Assembly: GCA_934700895.1 (NCBI GenBank)
Contig: CAKUXV010000007.1
Coordinates: 20,677-84,676, forward strand
Reading direction: 5' to 3'
Source of the DNA: an uncultured Bacilli bacterium
GTDB lineage: Bacteria; Bacillota_I; Bacilli_A; RFN20; CAG-826
Length of the DNA stretch: 64,000 nt
Made by a program: the position numbers and the translations under genes. Below, piece by piece: positions 7,724-16,748 of this stretch. Each line of letters begins with the position of its first letter. The first letter of the stretch is position 1. The notes under the pieces are model-generated. The model searched no databases. It worked only from the letters and a program-made list of their open reading frames with translations, and was not told where the DNA came from.

Positions 7724-8797
7724 TTATAAAGATTTGCGGACAGGGAATGAGGCGTTAACCTTGGTCAAAGGACCATAGATTGCCATCAAAACCGCCAAGG
7801 CGCAAACGCCGCTCAAGGAAATGTAAAGAACGTTGTAGGCCATCGCCGCAACAAAGGTATATTGGTAAATCACAACGGAAGAGACCGTACTACCCATGAA
7901 GCGGATGAAGGTCGATAAAACACCAGCAAGAAGTAAGAACGCTTCCCCTTTGAAGTTATATCCCTTTTGGTTTTGCCCAAAGATGAAAGGGCGGAAGAAG
8001 CCCATCACAGCTACCGAACCAAATCCAATCAAATAATCGAAGGGATAGCAAGCAAATCCATAGCCGTCGGTTAAGCAAGTGAGTAAACCAAAGAGAATAC
8101 CACCGCAAATAAGACCAGAAGCCGGTCCACGACGCAAAGCGATAATCATCAAAGGGAGCATTTGAAAGTTAATTGATCCTCCGGTCGCTCCAACGGGAAT
8201 TTTGATGAAATTCAAGCCAAAGGCCATGGCAATCAAGATGCCATTCTCGGCGATTTCGCCAATATTAAGAGGACGCCTTTGGTACGGGGCAATCATTGCA
8301 GCTCCAGCAGCCAAAACCGTAAAGAAAATGGACAAGGCGCAGCCCCAAGCTAGCTTAGCACTATGGAAGTTCGCGATATTGCCATAATAATCTTCGTTGC
8401 CATTGCAAACGAAGAATTCGCGGGAAAGGAATAAGAAGCAGAAGGCCACAAGGAAGGAAAGAGCGCTGCCAATCATCAAATTTTCTTTTCCTTTTTCGCT
8501 GTGAACAAGGAATCCGGCAATAATGGGAAGAACGATGCCAACAAAAAGCAAACCAAGCGTCACCCACATCGTCCAATCAAAGGTGAAGCCATTGCGGAAA
8601 TAGTCGATGAGGGTAACCACATATTCAGTCTTTACCCCATCCACCTTGGTCTTGTAAGTCACAACGGGGCCTAGCAAGAACAAAATAGCAAGAATGCCAA
8701 AAGCGGAAGCAAAAACAAACGACCACTGAGAGAAGAAATGTTGGACTTTCTCACGAACGGGGTTTTCTTCCGTCGAATTGACGACATTTGAATCCAT
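7724..8797 (-). CDS. thiT: ThiT-type thiamine ECF transporter S component with extra N-terminal membrane domain
   Basis: 357 residues. The C-terminal half (from about 180) is the substrate-binding S component of the energy-coupling factor thiamine transporter: SINFQMLPLMIIALRRGPAS, then a YPFDYLIGFGSVAVMG helix and a conserved final helix pair. Ordinary ThiT is ~190 residues. Here a ~170-residue N-terminal part with about four further spans (for example ILAILFLLGPVVTY, VTLGLLFVGIVLPIIAGFLV) precedes it. The ECF module EcfAA'T must be elsewhere. The start at 8797 has AGGAGG 7 nt upstream; the longer frame from 8821 starts before that SD. A TPP riboswitch precedes the gene, which fixes the substrate class as thiamine or a precursor. 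Confidence 0.9.
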   Translation of the reverse strand: MDSNVVNSTEENPVREKVQHFFSQWSFVFASAFGILAILFLLGPVVTYKTKVDGVKTEYVVTLIDYFRNGFTFDWTMWVTLGLLFVGIVLPIIAGFLVHSEKGKENLMIGSALSFLVAFCFLFLSREFFVCNGNEDYYGNIANFHSAKLAWGCALSIFFTVLAAGAAMIAPYQRRPLNIGEIAENGILIAMAFGLNFIKIPVGATGGSINFQMLPLMIIALRRGPASGLICGGILFGLLTCLTDGYGFACYPFDYLIGFGSVAVMGFFRPFIFGQNQKGYNFKGEAFLLLAGVLSTFIRFMGSTVSSVVIYQYTFVAAMAYNVLYISLSGVCALAVLMAIYGPLTKVNASFPVRKSL

Positions 8798-8837
8798 TAA
8801 AAAATCCTCCTGGATACACAAACCGCACCCAAAGAGG

Positions 8838-8945
8838 CCTAACGCTAGTTCCTTCCTACGCCAGCATTACCTGGATCAGGTGCGCCGTCGAACCGGATCA
8901 CGGTTCCTCTCAGCCGGCTAATACTGGCCAGCTCCGGATACGAAA
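8838..8945 (-). promoter_or_regulatory. TPP (THI-box) riboswitch
   Basis: On - the element contains the two conserved TPP-binding cores: CTGAGAGG in the first arm (8907-8914 area), and CCTGATCCAGGTAATGCTGG then GCGTAGGAAGGA in the second (8846-8880). The arms are closed by complementary ends, and the element sits directly ahead of thiT. TPP binding would lower thiT expression. The SD (8804-8811) is only ~35 nt downstream and no T-run terminator is obvious, so control of translation initiation by SD masking is the more likely mode. Confidence 0.95.
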
Positions 8946-8953
8946 AGTCTAAT

Positions 8954-9619
8954 CTATTCAATTTTCCAGTCAATAGGAGAAACGCCTCCTTTTTCCAAAA
9001 TGGCGTTGCATTCGGAGAAGAGATGACGGTTGAACCATCCGCCCCGATTCGCCGATAACGGGGAGGGGTGAACCGCGGTCAAATAGGCGTGCTTAGGATT
9101 ATGAATGAAGGGGATGTATCTTTTGGCAAAGGAACCCCACAGCATAAAAACAATGGGTTGATCCAGTTCATCCAAATACAGCATGACGTCCCTGATGAAT
9201 TTTTCATATTCAGCTCGATTATGGCTTAATGGTTGACCAGCACGAACCGTCAAATAGGCATTCAAAAGGAGCACCCCCTGCCTTGCCCAAGGAGTTAAAT
9301 CTCCGTTACTTCGATTCATCTTGATTCCCAAATCATTTTCAATTTCCTTGTAGATGTTCACCAAGGAAGGCGGAGGTTCGATTCCTTCTGGCACCGAAAA
9401 GGAAAGCCCCATGGCCTGGCCAGGATTATGGTAGGGGTCTTGGCCAAGAATCACGACTTTTAAGTCCTTGGGGGAGGTCAAACGGAACGCTTGAAACACC
9501 AAATCCCTAGGAGGATAAACCATGTGACTCGCGTATTCATCCTCCAAAAACGCGTGCAGGGACGCGGAGTAAGATTCTCGTTTTACTCGGTTAAATAAAT
9601 CTTTCCATTCATTCATCAT
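8954..9619 (-). CDS. ung: Uracil-DNA glycosylase, family 1
   Basis: Removes uracil from DNA to start base excision repair. 221 residues from ATG 9619, the normal size. The frame is open far upstream, but that part lies antisense to a glycosyltransferase gene. The catalytic GQDPYH (59-64, Asp61 as the general base) and the leucine-loop HPSPLSA (184-190) are intact. A TATAAT (9627-9632) ends 8 nt before the ATG with no SD, so the transcript appears leaderless; ATG 9616 is an alternative one codon in. It is divergent from the glycosyltransferase at 9665. Confidence 0.96.
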   Translation of the reverse strand: MMNEWKDLFNRVKRESYSASLHAFLEDEYASHMVYPPRDLVFQAFRLTSPKDLKVVILGQDPYHNPGQAMGLSFSVPEGIEPPPSLVNIYKEIENDLGIKMNRSNGDLTPWARQGVLLLNAYLTVRAGQPLSHNRAEYEKFIRDVMLYLDELDQPIVFMLWGSFAKRYIPFIHNPKHAYLTAVHPSPLSANRGGWFNRHLFSECNAILEKGGVSPIDWKIE

Positions 9620-9664
9620 CGAAAGGATTATAAAGGCTTTCTCGGTTTGTGGCATAATGGTGCT

Positions 9665-10774
9665 GTGAAGGTTTTTTGGCTTTTCAATCATCCCGCGCCA
9701 TATAAAGTCGATTTTTTTAATGCGTTGGGACAATATTGTGACCTCGATGTTCTTTTTGAACGCAGCAGCGAAAAGGGGAGAAACGCCATCTTTTATAGCG
9801 AGAAGCCCCTCCGTTTCACCGCTCACGTTGCCCATTCTATTTATTTGGGCGGAATCGATAATTACACAACCGCTGCGATTTCGTATTTGAAAAAGAATCG
9901 CTACGACATCATCGTCCTTAACGGATGGCGGACTCTCACAGAGCAGAAAACCATTCGTTATTGCCAAAAGAAGGGGATCCCTTATCTCTTTTACATCAAC
10001 GGCGGCATCTTAAACGAGAAGGAGCCTCGGTGGCTTAAAAAACTCAAAACCCGCTGCATCTCTAGGGCAACCGCTTATCTTTGTCCGGACAAAACCAGTG
10101 CCAAATATCTCCGTTATTACGGGGCGAATCCCGATGCAATTTCCATTTATCCCTATTCTTCTATTTTTGAACGCCAAGTTCTCCCTCGTGTTTTGTCCAA
10201 GGAAGAAAAAGAAGAAATTCGCAAAGAATTGGGACTAGAAGGCAGGCACATCTACATCAGCTCTGGTCAATTCATCGAAAGAAAAAATTTCGAAGAATTA
10301 ATTCGCCTATGGGCAAAAATGCCTCAAGAGGACACCCTTTATATCACGGGGGAGGGCCCATTAAGAAGAAAATATGAACGGATGAGAAAGCAAATTGGCG
10401 AAAAAAATTTCCACTTGCTTCCCTATCAGCCGCACAGCAAGTTGTTCCGCCTTTTCCAAGCCTGCGATGGTTTTGTTTTTTTGTCCAAATACGATATCTA
10501 CGGACATGTCATCAACGAAGCTTTGTCTCAAGGGCTTCCTGTAGTCGCTGGAGATAACATCAACGCCGCCAAACACCTGATTGAAAACGGAAAGAACGGA
10601 TACGTATTGCCTTTAAACGACCGAGAAGGAATCTTAAACGCCATGCAGGAGATTCTCAAACCTTCCTTCGCCGAAGAAGCTTTGAAGACCGCAAGCGTCA
10701 ACACCATCGATAAATCCGCGAAATTCCATTTTCATTATCTCGAGCAATATCTCAAGGAGCACCCGCTTCCATGA
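9665..10774 (+). CDS. GT4-like glycosyltransferase (surface polysaccharide)
   Basis: 369 residues from GTG 9665. It has a two-domain GT-B architecture. The N-terminal acceptor half starts MKVFWLFNHPAPYK. The nucleotide-sugar half has SSGQFIERKNFEELI (~197-211) and the donor-binding DIYGHVINEALSQGLPVVAG (~272-291), with the GT4 E-x7-E region represented by this stretch. A CATAAT (9653-9658) lies 6 nt before GTG, suggesting a leaderless mRNA. It heads the + strand operon of polysaccharide genes and overlaps the next transferase by 4 nt (ATGA). The sugar donor and linkage cannot be read from the sequence. Confidence 0.88.
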   Translation: MKVFWLFNHPAPYKVDFFNALGQYCDLDVLFERSSEKGRNAIFYSEKPLRFTAHVAHSIYLGGIDNYTTAAISYLKKNRYDIIVLNGWRTLTEQKTIRYCQKKGIPYLFYINGGILNEKEPRWLKKLKTRCISRATAYLCPDKTSAKYLRYYGANPDAISIYPYSSIFERQVLPRVLSKEEKEEIRKELGLEGRHIYISSGQFIERKNFEELIRLWAKMPQEDTLYITGEGPLRRKYERMRKQIGEKNFHLLPYQPHSKLFRLFQACDGFVFLSKYDIYGHVINEALSQGLPVVAGDNINAAKHLIENGKNGYVLPLNDREGILNAMQEILKPSFAEEALKTASVNTIDKSAKFHFHYLEQYLKEHPLP

Positions 10775-11922
10775 ATATTGCCTATCTAACTACATCCTTG
10801 CCCGATGACGTTTTTAGCTTGCTCGTCTCTGCAAGTCCTATTAAGCCCAATCCCGCAGGGCAAAATTTTCACGCCAAAGCCATTCGTTCCTTGGCTCTTG
10901 CAGGTGCCCACGTCAACGTTTATTCGATGATCCCCATCCCAGGATATGTAAAATCCAATGAGATTGTTTTTTCGGAAAATCTCACTTATCACCTCATGAA
11001 TCGATACACGTCCCGCTTGAAAAACAAAATATCCCTCGTTTCGCACATCGTAAAAGCCGTCGAATCCACTTGGTATAAAATCCCCGACATCCTCCTTTAC
11101 GATTCCTTAAATCTCACTTTATCCGCGGTAGCCATGCACCTAAAGAAAGCCCATAAAATCCCTGTTGTCGCTTTCTTAACAGATGACCCCGTTAATTTAT
11201 CCAACACATCGAATTTCTATCAAAAACAGGTACTTAAAGTCTCACAAAAAGCCGATGGCTATATCGCCTTAACCGAAGGGCTTGTTCGCCGTTTTCATTC
11301 AGACGAAATCCCATCCCTTCGCCTCTTGGGGTTTGTCGACCCCGTAAAACGATATAATCGCCCCGTCTCTCAGCCCTATGACTATTATGGAGGAGCCCTG
11401 TTTGAAAAGGACATTTCGATGTCTTTGCTTTACGCCTATTCCAAGGCCAAGCCCCGCACTGAACTTTTCATCGCAGGGCACGGCCCCTTAGATACGGCGA
11501 TCAAAACCTTGACGCGTTCCAACCCTCGAATTCATTTTTTAGGTCAGATCCCTAAAGAAACCCATTATGCCTACGTGCAAAACGCGAATATCACCTGGAA
11601 TCCGCGAACTTATCGAAAAAGTTTAGATGAGGTCTCCGTCCCTTCTAAAGTTTTGGAATATCTCGCCTATTCCCCCTGCATCGTCTCTTCTTATAGTCAA
11701 AGCATCGATGAGGAATTTCATTCCAGCATCAATTGGCTGACCAAAAAAGAACTAACGGGGTCCCCCAATATCGAGGAATTCTTTAAAAACCACTTAAGCG
11801 AGAAAGGGGAGTGGAAAGGCTTGATTCTCAATCAAGCTCAGGAGAAAATTCTCCGCGAACTTGGCCCGCTTTGCAGCGGCGAGAAAATGCTCGCCTTCCT
11901 CCAAGGACTATTGGGTCGGTAA
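10771..11922 (+). CDS. Glycosyltransferase, GT-B fold (surface polysaccharide)
   Basis: 383 residues. The N-terminus MNIAYLTTSLPDD and glycine/asparagine-rich NPAGQNFHAKAIRSL resemble GT4 acceptor domains. The C-terminal half carries TELFIAGHGPLDTAI and the donor-site VPSKVLEYLAYSPCIVSS (~289-306). It is more divergent than its upstream neighbour, and the canonical E-x7-E is not clear. Its start overlaps the previous stop (ATGA), so translation is coupled. The flippase starts 5 nt downstream, so it most likely adds a sugar to the lipid-linked repeat unit before export. Confidence 0.82.
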   Translation: MNIAYLTTSLPDDVFSLLVSASPIKPNPAGQNFHAKAIRSLALAGAHVNVYSMIPIPGYVKSNEIVFSENLTYHLMNRYTSRLKNKISLVSHIVKAVESTWYKIPDILLYDSLNLTLSAVAMHLKKAHKIPVVAFLTDDPVNLSNTSNFYQKQVLKVSQKADGYIALTEGLVRRFHSDEIPSLRLLGFVDPVKRYNRPVSQPYDYYGGALFEKDISMSLLYAYSKAKPRTELFIAGHGPLDTAIKTLTRSNPRIHFLGQIPKETHYAYVQNANITWNPRTYRKSLDEVSVPSKVLEYLAYSPCIVSSYSQSIDEEFHSSINWLTKKELTGSPNIEEFFKNHLSEKGEWKGLILNQAQEKILRELGPLCSGEKMLAFLQGLLGR

Positions 11923-11927
11923 TCACT

Positions 11928-13502
11928 ATGGCAAATAGCATTGCAAAGAAAACCGCGCCTTCTAATGTTCGCGCCAACGTCGTTATTAATTTGATTCGCA
12001 CCCTGACAATGACGATTTTGTCGTTCATCACCTTCCCTTATGTTACCCGTGCATTGGGCGATCAAGTTTTCGGCCTTTATACTTGGGCAAATACCTTTGT
12101 TTACTACTTCTTGATTCTCGCCAAAATCTCCATCCCCAATGTCGCGATTCGCGAATGTTCCAAAGTTCGAGACGACCCAGAGAAATTCTCCCATCTGGCC
12201 CAGCAGTTCTTTTTATTGCAGGGCATCACCACCCTCATCAGTTTTATCTTCATGGCAAGTTTGGTATTTTCCGTTCCTTCTTTGTCGGAAAATAGCGGAC
12301 TCATCTTCCTCTTATCCCTCAATTTCCTTACCGGCGTTTTCTCTTTTGAATGGATTTATATCGCCTTAGAAAAGCACTTCTACATCACGGTCCGTTCCAT
12401 CACCCTTTTAGCTTTGGGCGCCTTGATGACCTTCGTTTTCATCAAGGCAGGAGCCTCCTACCCCGATTCAGAAGGGGGGCAGGTGAATCTTGCGATGAAC
12501 GAGGTTCATATCTATGCCTTAATCACGGTTTCCACCACGATCTTCACATCTTTGATCAACGTGTTGATTTTGCCTCGATACGTCTCCTTTAGGAAGACGA
12601 CCCCCTACTCCTTCAAAGGCTTCGTGAAACCGTTGTTAGTCCTATTCGCTGTGTCCGCCGCCCTTACTTTGTATAACCAAACCGACGAGTTCATTCTCGG
12701 GTTTTTGGACCCGAGTAAAGCTTCCGTCGGAGCTTATTCCGTTGGAGTAAAGGGGGTAGACATCGTCATCACTTTGATCACCTCGCTTTATGCCGTTTTC
12801 ATGCCACGGGCTTCCTATTATTACGAAAAAGAGAACAAAGTCTTCTATCAAAACCTCATCGTCTATTCCTTTAATATCACCTTCTTTATCGCCGTCCCGG
12901 CCATCGCGACCATGACGACGCTTTCAGGCCCCATCACCTCGTTGATTTCTGGATCTTCGGCCTCTGGCCAATATCAAGACGGTACTTGGGTTTTGGTCGC
13001 CTTATCTTGCATGATGCTCACCTATTCGATTGGGGACAATATCTACACGGAAATCTTTATTCCCGCCAAGCAAGAAGGCAAATACCTTTATGCCATGTTA
13101 ATTGGCGTCGTTCTCAATATCGGGTTCTCCTTCCTTTTCGCCTATTTTGTCTTCCCTGCTCATCCAGCAATTGGAGTGGCTATCGCTACCGGGGGCACGG
13201 ACATTTTGCTTTTGGCCTATCTCATTAGTTCCAGCTGGAAATGGAGCAAAAAAGCGATCTTCAACTGGAATAATTTGAAGATTTGTAGCCTTGGGGTTGC
13301 AGTCGCCGTCTTCACGTTGCTATTAAAGCCGGTTTTGGCCAAGGCGCTCCCCTTTTCTAGTGAAACGTGGCAACACGAATTATCCTTGCTTCTAAGCCTT
13401 GTTGGCATGGACGCCGTTATTTATATTGGCGGGCTTGCTTTATGCAAAGAACGCTTGGTTTGCAGCGTTTTCCGTAAAAAGAAAGAAGAAAATCATGAGT
13501 AA
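11928..13502 (+). CDS. Wzx-like oligosaccharide flippase
   Basis: 524 residues with about 14 predicted transmembrane segments, typical of the polysaccharide transporter branch of the MOP superfamily. The conserved N-terminal helix VVINLIRTLTMTILSFITFP followed by YVTRALGDQVFGLYTWANTF is the family hallmark. It moves undecaprenyl-linked oligosaccharide units across the membrane. The frame is open upstream to 11811, but ATG 11928, 5 nt after the preceding stop, gives the expected N-terminus. It overlaps the next gene by 8 nt. The cluster also holds a candidate Wzy on the opposite strand, giving a Wzx/Wzy-type pathway. Confidence 0.9.
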   Translation: MANSIAKKTAPSNVRANVVINLIRTLTMTILSFITFPYVTRALGDQVFGLYTWANTFVYYFLILAKISIPNVAIRECSKVRDDPEKFSHLAQQFFLLQGITTLISFIFMASLVFSVPSLSENSGLIFLLSLNFLTGVFSFEWIYIALEKHFYITVRSITLLALGALMTFVFIKAGASYPDSEGGQVNLAMNEVHIYALITVSTTIFTSLINVLILPRYVSFRKTTPYSFKGFVKPLLVLFAVSAALTLYNQTDEFILGFLDPSKASVGAYSVGVKGVDIVITLITSLYAVFMPRASYYYEKENKVFYQNLIVYSFNITFFIAVPAIATMTTLSGPITSLISGSSASGQYQDGTWVLVALSCMMLTYSIGDNIYTEIFIPAKQEGKYLYAMLIGVVLNIGFSFLFAYFVFPAHPAIGVAIATGGTDILLLAYLISSSWKWSKKAIFNWNNLKICSLGVAVAVFTLLLKPVLAKALPFSSETWQHELSLLLSLVGMDAVIYIGGLALCKERLVCSVFRKKKEENHE

Positions 13503-14403
13503 TCCGAATCTGCATGAAAACAAATTCAAGCGGGCGATTGCCGTCTCTTTGCGCGGTTTGATTAAAACCATCAGTCCCACGTCTTACGTTAAATTGCAGT
13601 ATCGCTATATCACCCGCCATAGATGCGATCTCAAAAACCCGAAGCGTTACACGGAAAAATTGCAGTACTTACGTTTATACGTCTATCCGAAATGGAAGGA
13701 AGTGTCCGCCTGTGCGGACCGCGTTGCCGTACGGGATTACGTGGCTAAAAAGGGATTTGAGAATATCTTGATCCCCAGCTTTGGCTCCTATGAACATTTC
13801 GACGACATCCCCTTTGATACCTTGCCGAATTCCTTTGTTTTAAAGTGTTCCCATGCTTCGGGATTTAATATCATTGTTCGCGACAAGTCGCAGCTTAACA
13901 AAGAAGAAGCCCGAAAGAAAATGGAAAAATGGCTATCAATTGACTACGGCAAAAAAACTATGGAACGCCACTATAGCCCCATCCCTCCCCGCATCCTCGT
14001 AGAAGGGTTTATCGGAGACGAAGAACATCTTCCCACCGAATATAAAATCCACGTCTATAATGGCAAGGCCAAAAACCTCTATGTTGTCACAGGAAGGGGC
14101 GAAGATATTCGTTACACCGAGCTCTATACGGATTGGACCCCTTTTGACGGCAGCCAGTTTAATGGGTGGAAAAAGGCAGACGTCTGTCCTCCTAGACCGG
14201 ATAATTTCGATGAAATGATTCGCATCGCCGAAACGTTATGCAACCCTTTCCCTTTCGTTCGTTGCGACCTTTATTCCGTCCACGGGAAAATCTATTTTGG
14301 GGAAATGACTTTTACCCCTGCAAAAGGAACTTTGATTCTCGACGATGATTCTTGTGATGAACTCATCGGGGAATGGTTGGATATCCGCCCTTATCAAAAA
14401 TAG
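13495..14403 (+). CDS. TupA-like ATP-grasp protein
   Basis: 302 residues of the TupA-like ATP-grasp family found in polysaccharide and teichuronopeptide clusters. Recognisable are the N-terminal NPKRYTEKLQYLRLY, the nucleotide-binding strand NSFVLKCSHASGFNIIV (~115-131), ILVEGFIGDEE, and the C-terminal metal/ATP residues in VRCDLYSVHGKIYFGEMTF. ATP-grasp enzymes join a carboxylate to an amine, so this one may attach an amino acid to a uronic acid residue, but that is only family inference. Last gene of the + operon; its stop is 3 nt from the stop of the converging lipoprotein gene, and no terminator separates them. Confidence 0.85.
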   Translation: MSNPNLHENKFKRAIAVSLRGLIKTISPTSYVKLQYRYITRHRCDLKNPKRYTEKLQYLRLYVYPKWKEVSACADRVAVRDYVAKKGFENILIPSFGSYEHFDDIPFDTLPNSFVLKCSHASGFNIIVRDKSQLNKEEARKKMEKWLSIDYGKKTMERHYSPIPPRILVEGFIGDEEHLPTEYKIHVYNGKAKNLYVVTGRGEDIRYTELYTDWTPFDGSQFNGWKKADVCPPRPDNFDEMIRIAETLCNPFPFVRCDLYSVHGKIYFGEMTFTPAKGTLILDDDSCDELIGEWLDIRPYQK

Positions 14404-14406
14404 AAA

Positions 14407-15339
14407 TCAAGCCCAAGAACTATCGGGGAAAAAGACTTCAAGCAAAGCAAGGCCAATGTGGTAGGTGCTTTCCTCATCGAAATCCGCGCTGGCGCCAAAA
14501 GGATCGTCATGGAGGCGATAGCTCATCGACATGCCGATCGTCCCTCTAGGATCGTAACCGACATCATCAAAATAAAAACCAACTAACGAGGTGAATTCGC
14601 TGGAATAGTTCGCCTGCAACTTCACTTCCGGCAAAAAGAAACCCGATGATTCAATCGTTTTGCCATCGGCCATGTACTTATAGAAGCTGACATAGATATC
14701 AAAACTCACTACGCGCCCGCCCATTTCGCCTAACGTGTCGCTTGCTCCGCGGGCAGAGAAGGCAAAATAAGGCCCTCCTTGCATCGTCACGGGGAAGCGG
14801 GTTCCGTATCCGCTTTGATCCAACAAAACAAGAGAATAGGAACTCCAAGCATTGCATTTGATTTGACCGTTATAGAGCTTGGAAAGATAGCCTTTGGAAA
14901 AAGCAGAATGATAACGGGTCAATTTCTTGGTCTGACCGTAAACTTTGCCAACTAGCGAGGAATTATCTGCCCAATGGCCAACGGGTCCTGGGACAATGTC
15001 TTCCCCATAAGGCGTCTCATCACCCTTTAACGTCCATGTTAAATCGTTATCCCCGTCTTTAAATCCTTCTGGATGCCATTTCTTAGCTTCCTGAAGTCCA
15101 AAGCAGTCACGAGGCTCATCATAATTCCCCGACCCATTGAAATAGCCATCTCGGTCATGGGAAACGGTTTTAAAAGTCGAAGGATCCTGTTCCTGAATGC
15201 CCGCATCCCACTTGCTATAACGGTTCTCCGTCATAACGGGTTGAACATAAGCGTCCCCAGGATAGAGTTCGGAAGTATCCGCGCAGGAGCATAAAGCCGT
15301 AATGGCAACACCTGCTAGCAAGAAATGGAATTTACGCAT
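14407..15339 (-). CDS. Lipoprotein of unknown function, end of the polysaccharide locus
   Basis: 310 residues from ATG 15339. A signal peptide MRKFHFLLAGVAITALCSC ends in a lipobox (L-C-S-C), so Cys19 would be lipidated and the mature protein anchored on the outer face of the membrane. The mature part is rich in aromatic, Gly and Asp residues, with a beta-rich look (for example SFDIYVSFYKYMADGKTI), compatible with a carbohydrate-binding fold, but I recognise no named domain. AAGGAGG lies 9 nt before the ATG, and the open frame upstream of that start is ignored. It overlaps the Wzy-like gene by 8 nt. Confidence 0.8.
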   Translation of the reverse strand: MRKFHFLLAGVAITALCSCADTSELYPGDAYVQPVMTENRYSKWDAGIQEQDPSTFKTVSHDRDGYFNGSGNYDEPRDCFGLQEAKKWHPEGFKDGDNDLTWTLKGDETPYGEDIVPGPVGHWADNSSLVGKVYGQTKKLTRYHSAFSKGYLSKLYNGQIKCNAWSSYSLVLLDQSGYGTRFPVTMQGGPYFAFSARGASDTLGEMGGRVVSFDIYVSFYKYMADGKTIESSGFFLPEVKLQANYSSEFTSLVGFYFDDVGYDPRGTIGMSMSYRLHDDPFGASADFDEESTYHIGLALLEVFFPDSSWA

Positions 15340-16747
15340 GGATGGTAGCCTCCTTCTTTTCGGAGAACGTAGGCGAATAGAGGTATCCGCTGATGGCAAG
15401 CAAGCCAAATATCAACGGGCTTCTCGTCACGGGCATAAACCCGCTTGCGTGGCGGAAAGGGAGTTCATCGCTATAGAAAGTGAGATAGATAAACGCGGCG
15501 AATAGGATGCCCATAAAGACCCCCTGTACCGCATGGTTTTCTTTTTCCTTCCGCAATGCGAGGTAATAATGACGGATGGCGAGAAACAAAACAACAAGGT
15601 AAGCGGCAAAGCCGAAAAGCCCATTCTCATAAAGGACGTTAATCTCGAAGCATCTCGTCAAATGAACACCGCTAGAAAGATCAAAACCAAATAGCAGGGT
15701 CTTAAAGGAAATTCCCGTCGTGCCCCGATTATAGTACCCGCCATAGAAGATATCTTGGATGGCCAAACGAATCAGTCCAAAGAACGAGGAATCGCTAGCC
15801 AGGGATGCAGAAATCCGTGGGATTCCTGCATTCAGCAAAATATCGTTAGAAGCATCCGCGAAGAACAAAACGACCAAAACGAGCACACACGCCATCAAGA
15901 AAATCCAAATTCCAAAGGCAACCGCATTGGCCGCTTTCCCTTTCCAAAGCATAAACAAGCGGACCACGCCCATGGCAAGGTAAACAAGGAACAAAAGGAT
16001 TAAAACCTTCTTCAACGGGATGAAGGCCAAATCCAATATGCCAATAAGAGCAAAACCCACAAGGATCAAGAAATTTCGAAGATTCTTTTTGGGGTTCATC
16101 CAAAATAAGCCGATCCCCGATGTCCCAAGCAAGAACGCCGAAGTCTTCCCGTAGGCCATCGAACATTCTACGAGCGAAAAACCATTAAGGATCTTGGTTT
16201 CGCTGGCAATGGGGAAAACGACCCCGTCAAAATAATACACTTGCCCCGAGAAGCGTTTCGCATAGAAAAACCCATAACGGCTTAACCCATAAACACCACT
16301 AATTAAGGTGAGCAAAGCAAGACCGCACAGCACTCCAAAGACAACATATTCCCCTTTGAGGGAAGGGATGTTTTTTAGGCAAAAGCCAAGGAGAAAGAAG
16401 CCAACGAAACCAATGATTTGAAGAAGGTTTTGCAAAATGGCCAAAACGGCATTGCCAGAATAATAACGAAGCCAGAAAGACGAAAAACCAAGCAACAACG
16501 CCAAAACGCCAACCGGAATCAAACGGATCCAAATCTTTTTTTGTTGCTCCTTGGAATAGGTCTTTTGAACAAAGGGAAATGCCATCACGGCGATGAGGGC
16601 CCCAAAAATCCGAAGAACAGAGATCCCCGTTAACCCCGCGAACCCAAAGAACACCAATGCGATAATTTCAATCCCTAAAAAGGAAAGAACCGTGTCGTAA
16701 CGTTGGAGGAAATTATCGTTTTCCCCGGTTGTTTTTTCTTTTTCCAT
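15332..16747 (-). CDS. Wzy-like polysaccharide polymerase / O-antigen ligase family membrane protein
   Basis: 471 residues, with about 11-12 transmembrane segments and a large extracytoplasmic loop roughly at 300-370 (from NAGIPRISAS to DLSSGVHLTRCFEI), which is the usual Wzy/WaaL layout. Family sequence conservation is low, so the call rests on topology and on neighbours: GT-D transferase upstream, lipoprotein downstream, and Wzx and transferases converging. A charged cytoplasmic N-terminus (MEKEKTTGE) precedes the first span. Its ATG follows the GT-D stop by 1 nt. Polymerisation of the exported repeat unit is the likely job; ligation to a lipid or wall acceptor is the alternative. Confidence 0.7.
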   Translation of the reverse strand: MEKEKTTGENDNFLQRYDTVLSFLGIEIIALVFFGFAGLTGISVLRIFGALIAVMAFPFVQKTYSKEQQKKIWIRLIPVGVLALLLGFSSFWLRYYSGNAVLAILQNLLQIIGFVGFFLLGFCLKNIPSLKGEYVVFGVLCGLALLTLISGVYGLSRYGFFYAKRFSGQVYYFDGVVFPIASETKILNGFSLVECSMAYGKTSAFLLGTSGIGLFWMNPKKNLRNFLILVGFALIGILDLAFIPLKKVLILLFLVYLAMGVVRLFMLWKGKAANAVAFGIWIFLMACVLVLVVLFFADASNDILLNAGIPRISASLASDSSFFGLIRLAIQDIFYGGYYNRGTTGISFKTLLFGFDLSSGVHLTRCFEINVLYENGLFGFAAYLVVLFLAIRHYYLALRKEKENHAVQGVFMGILFAAFIYLTFYSDELPFRHASGFMPVTRSPLIFGLLAISGYLYSPTFSEKKEATIHA

Positions 16748-16748
16748 A

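Noticed and set aside
9620..9967. 116-residue N-terminal extension of Ung
   Set aside because: It lies antisense to the glycosyltransferase and upstream of the ung -10 box; Ung has normal length without it.
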